Shown: piece after piece, positions 25,794 through 34,150 of the stretch | Layout: each line of letters opens with the position of its first letter | How positions within the stretch are numbered: position 1 is the first letter of the stretch | Assembly (NCBI RefSeq): GCF_022447245.1 | Contig: NZ_JAKVBC010000029.1 | Coordinates: 1-64,000, forward strand | Length of the DNA: 64,000 nt | Source: Kordia sp. | GTDB taxonomy: Bacteria; Bacteroidota; Bacteroidia; Flavobacteriales; Flavobacteriaceae | Reading direction: 5' to 3' | The notes under the pieces: model-generated | The model's database searches: none | What the model was told of the DNA's origin: nothing | What the model saw: only the letters and a program-made list of their open reading frames with translations | Program-made: the position numbers and the translations under genes

Positions 25794-25821
25794 GGAAACT
25801 TTTTTTGTTTTTAAAGTTTCC
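25794..25821. promoter_or_regulatory. Operator-like palindrome before the TetR/RND operon
   Basis: GGAAACTTT (25794-25802) and AAAGTTTCC (25813-25821) are perfect 9-bp inverted arms 10 bases apart, ending 22 bp before the TetR start codon. This is the expected place for autoregulation. Just after it, TTACTTTTA looks like a weak -7 box. Confidence 0.55.
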
Positions 25822-25843
25822 ATATTACTTTTACACCCTACTT

Positions 25844-26455
25844 ATGAAAGAAAAAATTACAATAACGGCAACAGAATTATTCTTAAACTTAGGGTTTAAG
25901 AGTGTAACTATGGACGATATTGCCAACGAAATGGGCATATCAAAAAAAACTATTTATACGCACTTTAATAATAAGACAGCGCTTGTTACAGAAGTGACTA
26001 GCTCTTTGTTTTGTGTTATTAGTGAAGGCATCGATTTAATTTGTGCAGCAGAAAAGAACTCTATTGAAGAGCTGTATGAGATTAAACGATTTGTCATGGA
26101 GCATTTAAAAAATGAAAAATCATCACCACAATATCAATTACAAAAATATTATCCAAAAATTTATGCAACATTAAAAAAGAAGCAATTTGATGTCATGCAA
26201 GATTGTGTAAAAGATAATTTAAATCGTGGCGTTAACTCTGGAATGTATAGAAATAATATTGATGTTGAGTTTGTAGCACGTATTTATTTTACAGGAGTTA
26301 TTGGCATTAAGGACAATGAACTGTTTCCTGCCAAAATGTTCCCGATGCATAGCTTAATGGATCAATTTTTAGAACACCACTTGCGTGGAATTTGTACACC
26401 ACAAGGATTAGAAACTTTACAAAAATTTATAACAACAACAAATCAATCATCATAA
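25844..26455 (+). CDS. TetR/AcrR-family repressor of the efflux operon
   Basis: 203 residues from ATG 25844; the frame opens upstream but the HTH begins at KEKITITATELFLNLGFKSV. Helix-turn-helix TMDDIANEMGISKKTIYTHF is canonical TetR_N (residues about 20-45). The C-terminal ligand-binding helical domain is unremarkable. Its TAA is followed one base later by the TolC-like gene ATG, so it leads the TolC-adaptor-RND operon and presumably represses it through the palindrome at 25794-25821. Confidence 0.9.
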   Translation: MKEKITITATELFLNLGFKSVTMDDIANEMGISKKTIYTHFNNKTALVTEVTSSLFCVISEGIDLICAAEKNSIEELYEIKRFVMEHLKNEKSSPQYQLQKYYPKIYATLKKKQFDVMQDCVKDNLNRGVNSGMYRNNIDVEFVARIYFTGVIGIKDNELFPAKMFPMHSLMDQFLEHHLRGICTPQGLETLQKFITTTNQSS

Positions 26456-26456
26456 C

Positions 26457-27881
26457 ATGCGAAACAAACTAATATTTGTCTTTAGTTTATGTTTTCTGAG
26501 TTTGGGATTTTCTCAGAATCAAGATATACCAGAGAGTTTTTCTTTGGATGAAGCCATTGCTTTTGCACTCGAAAATAATAGAACTGCCAAAAATGCCGTT
26601 CGAGATATTGAAGCTGCAGAAAAGCAAAAATGGGAAACTACAGCAACTGGACTTCCACAAATTAATGGGTCCGTTAATTATCAAAACAATATAAAACAGC
26701 AGGTTTCATTACTTCCTGCTAGTGCTTTTGATCCGTTTAGTCAAATTAGACAATTGGAAGATTTTTACGATCTAAGTAGTTTACCTGTCCTCGACAATAT
26801 TCCCGCTGCGCCAGCTTCAGACGATTTTATTCCAGTAATTTTTGGAACAAAGCAATCCGTAACTGCAAACATTACCTTGAATCAGTTGATTTTTGACGGT
26901 TCGTATTTGGTAGGATTGCAATCAGCAAAAGTATTTTTAGAAATTTCTCAAAATGCCAAAGAAAAAACAGATTTAGAAATCCGCAAAGCAGTTATTAACG
27001 CTTATGGAAACGTTTTACTTTCAGAAGAGAGTGTTTTAATCTTTGAGCGCAACAAAGCAACTCTTGAGAAGAACTTGAATGAAACAAGAAAAATCTACGA
27101 AAACGGACTTACAGAAGAAGAAGATGTAGAACAGTTAGAAATTACACTAGCAAGTATTGAAAGTAACTTGAGAAATGTAAAACGTTTACGGGATATGTCA
27201 TATAAGATGCTCAATATTACGTTGGGAATCGATTTAAACAATGATACAAAATTGACGGATACTTTAGAAGCGTTAACACTTGAAAATATTACGCTTTCAT
27301 TGTTAGCTGCAGATGACGACGTTACAAAAACAGTAGATTATAGAATTGCGGCAAACGATAGGCGATCAAAAGAATTGTTATTAAAGTTAGAGAAAAGTAA
27401 AGCGTTGCCTTCACTTTCAGGATTTGTAACTGCTGGATATAACGGAAATGCAAATTCATTTGACTTTTTCAAAAGAGAACAACAATGGTTTGGAACTGCT
27501 GCTTTTGGCGTAAGTTTAAATATTCCAATATTTAGTTCTTTACAAAGAAGCGCTGCTACACAACGTGCAAAAATCAATTTAGAAAAATCAGAAGATGATT
27601 TAACAGAAGTAGAGCAGCAACTCAGATTGCGAGTTTCTTCCGCTAAAAGTGATTATCAATTATCGATAGAAGAATATGAAACTTCGAAGAAAAATCTTAG
27701 GCTTTCTGAACGCATTGAAAAGAAAAACCAAGTAAAATTCTTTGAAGGTGTTGGTTCAAGTTTTGAATTGCGTCAAGCACAAACACAATTGTATACAGCA
27801 CAACAAGAATATTTGCAAGCTATGGTCGATGTGATTAACAAAAAAGCAACGTTAGAAACTATTTTAAATCAAACGAATTAG
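26457..27881 (+). CDS. TolC-family outer-membrane efflux protein
   Basis: 474 residues, signal peptide (ending LGFSQN). OEP repeats: SLDEAIAFALENNRTAKNAV begins the first, and YRIAANDRRSKELLLKLEKS with ALPSLSGFVTAGY begins the second. Long coiled-coil helices follow each (ENLTEEEDVEQLEITLASIE-like). It forms the trimeric channel through the outer membrane for the adaptor and RND pump encoded downstream. A broken unrelated gene separates it from the adaptor gene. Confidence 0.92.
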   Translation: MRNKLIFVFSLCFLSLGFSQNQDIPESFSLDEAIAFALENNRTAKNAVRDIEAAEKQKWETTATGLPQINGSVNYQNNIKQQVSLLPASAFDPFSQIRQLEDFYDLSSLPVLDNIPAAPASDDFIPVIFGTKQSVTANITLNQLIFDGSYLVGLQSAKVFLEISQNAKEKTDLEIRKAVINAYGNVLLSEESVLIFERNKATLEKNLNETRKIYENGLTEEEDVEQLEITLASIESNLRNVKRLRDMSYKMLNITLGIDLNNDTKLTDTLEALTLENITLSLLAADDDVTKTVDYRIAANDRRSKELLLKLEKSKALPSLSGFVTAGYNGNANSFDFFKREQQWFGTAAFGVSLNIPIFSSLQRSAATQRAKINLEKSEDDLTEVEQQLRLRVSSAKSDYQLSIEEYETSKKNLRLSERIEKKNQVKFFEGVGSSFELRQAQTQLYTAQQEYLQAMVDVINKKATLETILNQTN

Positions 27882-27917
27882 CCTATTGAAATTGGGTTTA
27901 GGCATTTATAAGTTTAA

Positions 27918-28273
27918 ATGTTTATGAAACAGTTCTCATTTGAAAAATTAAATGTTTGGCAGAAATCAAAAAGCCTATCAGCACGGCTGTATAAGATCAC
28001 AGAAAGATTTCCTGAACGAGAACGCTTTGGACATATCAGTCAAATAAGAAGAGCTAGTATTTCTATTGCTTCTAACATAGCTGAAGGAACAACAAAGATA
28101 AAGCACGATTTACTGAAATCGCCTATGCATCTTTAATGGAATTATTAAGTCAAGTTATTATAGCTTATGACTTAAACTTCGTAACAAAAGATCAATACGA
28201 ATTAAAAAGAAAAGATATGGAAGAAATTAGTAGAATGTTGAATGCCTTGTGCAAATCACAATTAAACTCATAA
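27918..28273 (+). pseudogene. Four-helix-bundle protein of the 23S rRNA IVS (S23) family, frameshifted
   Basis: First frame: FEKLNVWQKSKSLSARLYKI, ERFGHISQIRRASISIASNI and AEGTTK. The frame then shifts near 28090 and continues as KARFTEIAYASLMELLSQVI, QYELKRKDMEEISRMLNALC and ends QLNS. Both parts match the S23/four-helix-bundle family (AxSIxxNIAEG and the FxxIAxxSLxEL helix). These proteins are found in rRNA intervening sequences and as free genes; the role is unknown. It sits inside the efflux operon between the tolC and adaptor genes, on the same strand. Confidence 0.8.
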
Positions 28274-28331
28274 ACTTCTAAACTGATTAAAGATAAAAAC
28301 CAAAAAAGAACAACAAGAAAAATCAATCATA

Positions 28332-29504
28332 ATGAAAAAAATAAATATCCTTTTGCTCCCATTAGTACTTGTACTAGCTTCTTGTGGCGGTGGAAAAGAG
28401 AAAGATGTTGATACATTAATCTCTGAAAAAAATGTAGATGCACTTACCAAAAAAGTAACTGCATTGAAAGCGGAAAAAAGTGAATTGGATGCTGAAATCA
28501 AACGATTATCTGATGCTATTGAAGAAATCAATCCAACAAAAAAGAAAACATACATTACCTTATTTTCTGCGAAAGACAGCATTTTCAATCACTATTTAGA
28601 GTTACAAGGAAATGTTGATACAAAAAAGAATATTGTAATCACTCCAGAAACAAACGGAATTCTAAAACAAGTTTTTGTAAAAGAAGGACAACGCGTTTCT
28701 AAAGGACAAATTTTAGCGAGAGTAGATGACAATGGATTAAGTCAGCAAGTTGCTCAATTACAAATTCAAGCAGACCTAGCGAAAACTACCTACGATCGTC
28801 AAAAAAGATTATGGGATCAAAAAATTGGTTCTGAAATCCAGTATTTGCAAGCAAAATCTGCTTACGAAGCACAACAAAAAGCTGTAGATCAACTAAAGAC
28901 ACAGTTAAGTAAAACTGCTGTAAAAGCTCCATTCTCAGGTGTAGTTGATGATGTAATAACTGAGCAAGGTTCGGTAGTAGCTGCTGGACAATCACCGTTG
29001 ATTCGTATCGTAAATTTACGCGATATGTATATTGAAGCCGTAATTCCTGAAAAATACTTAACAAGTGTAACTAAAGGAAAAAAGGTAGAAATATATTTCC
29101 CAGTTTTAGGAAAAACATTTGATGCTAAAATTCGTCAAGCAGGAGATTTCATTGACCCAAACAATCGTACGTTTAAAGTAGAAATTGCCGTACCAAACAA
29201 AGATGGAAACATCAAACCTAACTTAACGGCTAAGCTTAAAATCAATGATTACACAAACCCTAAAGCCATCTTAATTCCACAAAGTATTATTTCGGAAAAT
29301 GCAGAAGGAGAACAATATGTATACTTAGCAGATTCATTACAAGGAGAAACTGCCAAAGCTAAAAGAGCATATATCACAACTGGAAAAACTCAAGGTGATT
29401 TTATCGAAGTTTTAAAAGGATTAACTGATGGAGACGCCATTGTACAAGAAGGTGCGCGTAGTGTAAATGATGGTCAAGAAATAACTATTTTAACTAAAAA
29501 ATAA
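28332..29504 (+). CDS. RND efflux periplasmic adaptor lipoprotein
   Basis: 390 residues; lipoprotein signal LLPLVLVLASCGGGK (lipid Cys18). An N-terminal coiled coil about 30-70 (KVTALKAEKSELDAEIKRLS) is an extra helix beyond the usual hairpin. The lipoyl/barrel-sandwich halves are GILKQVFVKEGQRVSKGQIL and VKAPFSGVVDDVITEQGSVV, with the helical hairpin between and beta-barrel and membrane-proximal domains after. It links the RND pump to the TolC channel. Between this gene and the pump are 12 bp. Confidence 0.93.
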   Translation: MKKINILLLPLVLVLASCGGGKEKDVDTLISEKNVDALTKKVTALKAEKSELDAEIKRLSDAIEEINPTKKKTYITLFSAKDSIFNHYLELQGNVDTKKNIVITPETNGILKQVFVKEGQRVSKGQILARVDDNGLSQQVAQLQIQADLAKTTYDRQKRLWDQKIGSEIQYLQAKSAYEAQQKAVDQLKTQLSKTAVKAPFSGVVDDVITEQGSVVAAGQSPLIRIVNLRDMYIEAVIPEKYLTSVTKGKKVEIYFPVLGKTFDAKIRQAGDFIDPNNRTFKVEIAVPNKDGNIKPNLTAKLKINDYTNPKAILIPQSIISENAEGEQYVYLADSLQGETAKAKRAYITTGKTQGDFIEVLKGLTDGDAIVQEGARSVNDGQEITILTKK

Positions 29505-29516
29505 CCTATCAAACCA

Positions 29517-32500
29517 ATGTCTGATAAAAAAATCAATAAAGAGTTTAAATTATCATCATGGGCCATAGATAATGCCACAATTATCTATATCGTCATGGGA
29601 TTACTCTTAGTACTAGGGCTTTCAGCGTACTTTAGTATGCCTAGAGAGAACTTCCCTGAAATTAAAGAAACTAAGATTTACATTAGTACAGTATATCCAG
29701 GAAATACTGCGGAAGATATTGAAAAGCTAATTGTAGATCCACTCGAAGATCGCATCAAAAATGTAAGTAATGTGGTAGAAGTTACTTCTACATCACAAGA
29801 AGATTACGGAATTATTGTAGTTGAATTTGATGAAAGTCTTACGGTTGAAGCTGCTAAACAAAAGATTAAAGATGAAGTAGATGCAGAAAAAGGTAGAGAA
29901 GATTGGCCAATTTTTAATGATGCCAAAGTAGAACCAAATGTGTTTGACTTAAATATTTCGGAAGAAACACCTATTCTTAATATTAATATTTCGGGAGATT
30001 ATACCGTAGAAAAATTAAAGGAATACGCAGAGTTTCTAGAAGACGAAATTGAAGATTTAAAAGAAATCAAACAAGTTGATATTCGTGGTGCACAAGAAAA
30101 AGAAGTAGAAGTTGCAGTTGATGTCTATAAAATGATGGCAGCGCAAGTAAACTTTGAAGATGTAAGAAGAGCTATTGCTGATGGCAATGTAACGATTTCT
30201 GCTGGTAATATGATTACTTCTGGACAAAGACGGACCATTCGAATTTTAGGTGAAATAGAAGATCCTAAAGAATTGAACGACTTTGTTGTAAAGTCATTAG
30301 ACGGACCTGTATACTTACGTGATATTGCAACTGTTACATTTAAAGAAGAAGACAAAACTACCTATGCGCGTGAATTTGGAGAAAGCGTAGTGATGTTAGA
30401 CGTGAAAAAGCGGGCAGGAAAAAACATGGTTGCTGCCGCAGAACAAATCAATGTGATTATTGATGAATTCAAAGAAGTTCATGAAGATTTGAAAGTAACT
30501 ATCACCAATGATCAATCTGAAAAAACAATCAACCAAGTAAATGACTTGGTAAACAACATTATTTTCGGAATTATTCTGGTAGTATTTGTCCTAATGTTCT
30601 TCTTGGGGTTTAGAAATGCCTTATTCGTAGGACTGGCAATTCCGATGTCGATGTTTATGTCATTCATGATCCTAGATACACTTGGATACACCATGAATAC
30701 GATGATTCTATTTGCCTTGATTATGGGATTAGGAATGTTGGTAGATAACGGAATTGTGGTAGTAGAAAACGTATACCGTTTGATGGATGAAGAAGGCATG
30801 TCGCGTATAGAAGCTGCCAAAAAAGGTATTGGTGAAATTGCTTTTCCAATTATCATCTCTACGGCAACTACAGTAGCAGCATTCGTACCACTTGGAATGT
30901 GGCCAGGTGTTATGGGGCAATTCATGATTTACTTCCCTATCACCTTATCCGTAGTATTAGGTTCTTCACTTTTCGTCGCGATTTTTATCAACTCCATGAT
31001 GGTATCAAAATTCATGGAAGTAGGTGAACGTGAGCTTAAAATAAGACAATTAATCATTTTAACTGCTGTTTTAGTATTCTTAGGAGTTTTATGTTACCTC
31101 ATTGGAGGAAGTGCTACAGGATTAGGAACACTATTCATCTTTACAGCATTGATGTTCTGGGCTTATAAGTTTCTTTTAAAGCCAATGGCACGTTATTTCC
31201 AAACAAAAATCTTAGCAGCATTGGAGAGAGCATACGAGCGTTTCTTAAGATTTGCCTTAACAGGATGGAAAGCTTATGCTTTTTCAATTGGAACCTTTGT
31301 ACTATTACTAGCTACATTTATGATGTTCGGACAATCGATTGGAAGCAAACGTACCAAGGTAGAATTCTTCCCAGACAATAAACCATATCAAATTATTGTC
31401 TATATCGAATATCCTCAAGGAACAGCCATTGAAAAAACGAATGTAATCACCAAAGATATTGAACAACGTGTATATGCTGTATTGAATGATAATACATATA
31501 TGGACGGAGACGAAAACTTCTTAGTAGAATCTGCGGTATCACAAGTTGGTGAAGGAGCTGGTAATCCACAAACAGATGGTGGTTCTTCTGCAGAAATGCC
31601 GCATAAAGGAAAAATTACGGCTTCTATGCGCGAATACAAATTCCGTAAAGGAGAAGACAGTGAAGTACTGCGTACGAAAGTAACAGAAGCTTTAAAAGGA
31701 ATTTACCCAGGAGTTGCGATTTCTGTAGAAAAAGATGCCGTTGGTCCGCCGCCAGGATATCCAATTAATATTGAATTGGAAGGTACAGACTATACAAAAT
31801 TGATTGCAGAAGCAGAAAATTTACGTGAACTTATCAATTCAAAAAATATTGCAGGAATTGAAGAGTTAAAAATTGATGTCAATAAAGGAAAACCTGCTAT
31901 GCAAGTGGTTGTTGACAGACAAAAAGCAGGAGAATTAGGTGTTTCTGCTGGACAAGTTGGACAACAATTACGTAATTCATTATTTGGTGTAAAAGCGGCT
32001 GTATATAAGGAAGACGGTGAAGATTATGACATTAATCTACGTTTCAATCAAGACAATCGCTATAATACGAGCTCTTTATTCAATCAAAAGTTGATTATTA
32101 GAAACCAGATGGGACAGTTGAAAGAAATTCCTGTTTCTGCGGTAACCAAGCAACGAAACACATCTGGATTTAGCGCTATTAAACATAACGATTACAAACG
32201 TGTAGTAACCGTATATTCAGGATTAGCGCCAGGATACACAGATGCTGCCGCAATTGTAGATCAAATTAAAGCAGAAATCGGCGACAACTTCAAACCAGAA
32301 GGAATCAAAATTGATTATACTGGACAAATTGAAGAACAAAACAAACAAATGTCATTCTTAATGAGCGCTTTCTTTGCCGGTTTAGGATTGATTATGTTGA
32401 TTTTGATCTTCCAATTTAGTTCTATATCGAAGCCAACTATCATTATGATTGCTATTTTCTTGAGTTTAATTGGAGTTTTTGGAGGAATTTTAATTACAGG

Positions 32501-33056
32501 TGCTCCATTTGTAATTATAATGACCATGTTGGGAATTATTTCACTTGCGGGAATTGTGGTAAACAATGGTGTAGTATTGCTTGATTATACACAATTGTTA
32601 ATTGACAGGAAAAAACATGAATTAAATATTCCTGAAACTAGTTATTTACCTATTCCAGATGTATATGAAGCAATTGTGAGGGCTGGTAAAGCGCGTTTAC
32701 GACCTGTATTATTAACAGCAATTACAACCGTATTAGGGTTAATTCCACTAGCAATAGGATTTAATATTGATTTCTTCTCACTATTTAGTGAGTTTGATCC
32801 AAAAATATATATCGGAGGAGATAATGTAATATTTTGGGGACCATTAGCATGGACAGTAATTTACGGATTAATCATTGCTACATTCTTAACATTGATCATT
32901 GTTCCAGTATTATTCTACCTCATCACAAAATTCAAATTCTGGATCTTTAAAAGCAAGCGCCCTAATCTTGAAATGAAAGATGTTCCATACCTTAACCAAG
33001 AAGGTGAAGATGATATTGATTTGAACGAAATTGATTTACCAATAGAAACGGTATAA
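29517..33056 (+). CDS. RND efflux transporter, inner-membrane pump
   Basis: 1179 residues, ACR/AcrB family with 12 helices. Key features: helix 1 NATIIYIVMGLLLVLGLSAY, porter domain YPGNTAEDIEKLIVDPLEDR, helix 4 with acidic relay GLGMLVDNGIVVVENVYR (Asp) and the second-half GIVVNNGVVLLDYTQ. It is about 130 residues longer than AcrB, because of an insert after the first half and a C-terminal acidic tail. It exports drugs, lipids or other substrates by proton exchange. It ends the operon; a strong terminator follows 55 bp later. Confidence 0.95.
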   Translation: MSDKKINKEFKLSSWAIDNATIIYIVMGLLLVLGLSAYFSMPRENFPEIKETKIYISTVYPGNTAEDIEKLIVDPLEDRIKNVSNVVEVTSTSQEDYGIIVVEFDESLTVEAAKQKIKDEVDAEKGREDWPIFNDAKVEPNVFDLNISEETPILNINISGDYTVEKLKEYAEFLEDEIEDLKEIKQVDIRGAQEKEVEVAVDVYKMMAAQVNFEDVRRAIADGNVTISAGNMITSGQRRTIRILGEIEDPKELNDFVVKSLDGPVYLRDIATVTFKEEDKTTYAREFGESVVMLDVKKRAGKNMVAAAEQINVIIDEFKEVHEDLKVTITNDQSEKTINQVNDLVNNIIFGIILVVFVLMFFLGFRNALFVGLAIPMSMFMSFMILDTLGYTMNTMILFALIMGLGMLVDNGIVVVENVYRLMDEEGMSRIEAAKKGIGEIAFPIIISTATTVAAFVPLGMWPGVMGQFMIYFPITLSVVLGSSLFVAIFINSMMVSKFMEVGERELKIRQLIILTAVLVFLGVLCYLIGGSATGLGTLFIFTALMFWAYKFLLKPMARYFQTKILAALERAYERFLRFALTGWKAYAFSIGTFVLLLATFMMFGQSIGSKRTKVEFFPDNKPYQIIVYIEYPQGTAIEKTNVITKDIEQRVYAVLNDNTYMDGDENFLVESAVSQVGEGAGNPQTDGGSSAEMPHKGKITASMREYKFRKGEDSEVLRTKVTEALKGIYPGVAISVEKDAVGPPPGYPINIELEGTDYTKLIAEAENLRELINSKNIAGIEELKIDVNKGKPAMQVVVDRQKAGELGVSAGQVGQQLRNSLFGVKAAVYKEDGEDYDINLRFNQDNRYNTSSLFNQKLIIRNQMGQLKEIPVSAVTKQRNTSGFSAIKHNDYKRVVTVYSGLAPGYTDAAAIVDQIKAEIGDNFKPEGIKIDYTGQIEEQNKQMSFLMSAFFAGLGLIMLILIFQFSSISKPTIIMIAIFLSLIGVFGGILITGAPFVIIMTMLGIISLAGIVVNNGVVLLDYTQLLIDRKKHELNIPETSYLPIPDVYEAIVRAGKARLRPVLLTAITTVLGLIPLAIGFNIDFFSLFSEFDPKIYIGGDNVIFWGPLAWTVIYGLIIATFLTLIIVPVLFYLITKFKFWIFKSKRPNLEMKDVPYLNQEGEDDIDLNEIDLPIETV

Positions 33057-33111
33057 GTATGCCAGAGACTACCTTAATTTTACATTAAAATTAAAGCAGT
33101 TTTTAACAACT

Positions 33112-33159
33112 GCTCGGAATAACATTTGAAGTTTTTAAATGTTATTCCGAGCGTTTTTT
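33112..33159 (+). terminator. Strong intrinsic terminator of the RND operon
   Basis: GCTCGGAATAACATTT (33112-33127) and AAATGTTATTCCGAGC (33137-33152) form a perfect 16-bp stem with a 9-base loop and a following run of six T (33154-33159). Confidence 0.9.
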
Positions 33160-33375
33160 ATGTAAAAGATATGAGTTAAAAACTCTAAGGAATTCAATTA
33201 AAATAGCTGTTTGGAATACTAAAAAATAAACTCTTGTCATTCTGAACGCAGTCGTGAAAAACAGGTAGTTTATTTTATTGCTTACATTGAATCTTGAAGC
33301 TATACTCGATTTTTGATGATACTTAACTGATGTCTGTAGAACGATCTATAATTTTAAAGAAATCTATCAAATAAA
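33160..33375. other. Gene-free region between the RND operon and the MORN-like gene
   Basis: AT-rich with no convincing gene on either strand. A piece near 33236-33255 (GTCATTCTGAACGCAGTC) resembles the short GTCATTC-GAACG words common in flavobacterial intergenic repeats. No other structure was noted before the terminator at 33376. Confidence 0.5.
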
Positions 33376-33414
33376 AAATCCCGAAATCTATAAATAGACT
33401 TCGGGATTTTTTTT
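33376..33414 (-). terminator. Terminator of the MORN-like gene
   Basis: AATCCCGAA pairs with TTCGGGATT, the stem continuing through TCT/AGA with one mismatch; A and T runs on both sides make it bidirectional. Confidence 0.8.
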
Positions 33415-33428
33415 AAGCTAAAACAAGC

Positions 33429-33788
33429 TTATTTATTTTTGGCTACAGTAGTAGTTTGTTTCCAAGTGTTAACATCTTTTATTCTACTTTGCTGGTAATC
33501 AACTTCACTTAATTGGTCTGTATTCCAAAAGAACCACTTTCCAACTTTTTGTCCTTTATCATAATTTCCAACGGCAGTTTTCTTTCCATTTACATCAAAT
33601 GACCTCCATTCTCCTTGTAGTTTTCCGTCTAATGTAAAAAATCCAGTTTGCGCTACTACTCCATTATCATGATAATATGTAGCTTTTACCAAATCTCCTT
33701 CTTTCTCTAGCGTCGGTTTGTTATTGTTTTGTGCGAATGCGGTAAGTCCTGAAACTAGGAAAATTGCTATTAAAAGTAACTTTTTCAT
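33429..33788 (-). CDS. Small secreted YwqK/MORN-variant protein
   Basis: 119 residues with signal peptide (LLLIAIFLVSGLTAFAQN). Repeats of the type YYHDNGVVAQTGFFTLDGKLQ, GEWRSFDVNGKKTAVGNYDK and GQKVGKWFFWN are MORN-variant (YwqK toxin-immunity-like) units, about three copies. They form a short beta-solenoid in the periplasm or on the outer face. Function unknown; common single-copy gene in flavobacteria. Confidence 0.8.
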   Translation of the reverse strand: MKKLLLIAIFLVSGLTAFAQNNNKPTLEKEGDLVKATYYHDNGVVAQTGFFTLDGKLQGEWRSFDVNGKKTAVGNYDKGQKVGKWFFWNTDQLSEVDYQQSRIKDVNTWKQTTTVAKNK

Positions 33789-34150
33789 GTATATATATAT
33801 TTTAAAATTTAAGGCTTCTGTTAATAATTATATTACAAAATTAACGATTTTTTTACTCTTAAACAACATTTACATAACATTAAATTAACATTGTGGCTAC
33901 AAAAAACTGAATAACAAATAATTAAAAGAACACCTAATGTTAATAATAGCCTTAAAAAGCGGAAAATATTGATCCCATTTTGGTGTTAACATTACCGTAA
34001 CATATGATATGAAATAGCGATGAAAGAAAGTAGAGAAGTTATGATTGACAACAGTTATTGGGATAAAACTTCAACTACTAAACACATACATAAAAAAAGG
34101 CGTTTCTACAATAGAAACACCTTTTTAAAATATGTGAATTATAATAATAT
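33789..34150. other. Gene-free region with a terminator
   Basis: Promoter side of the MORN-like gene on the left; several TTAACATTA-type words (33890-34000) but no regular repeat. A 61-codon frame at 34020-34205 runs into the receptor gene's 3' end and is not believable as a gene. Confidence 0.5.
34093..34127 (-). terminator. Terminator of the sigma/FecR/receptor unit
   Basis: AAAAAGG-C-GTTTCT pairs with AGAAAC-A-CCTTTTT around a short loop (one mismatch); lies 24 bp past the receptor stop on the minus strand. Confidence 0.75.

Noticed and set aside
30512-30925. Long minus-strand frame inside the RND pump gene
   Set aside because: Antisense to conserved transporter helices with no family pattern; a codon-bias shadow.
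33236-33255. GTCATTC-type repeat unit
   Set aside because: One degenerate copy only in this window; too weak to call a repeat family from here.
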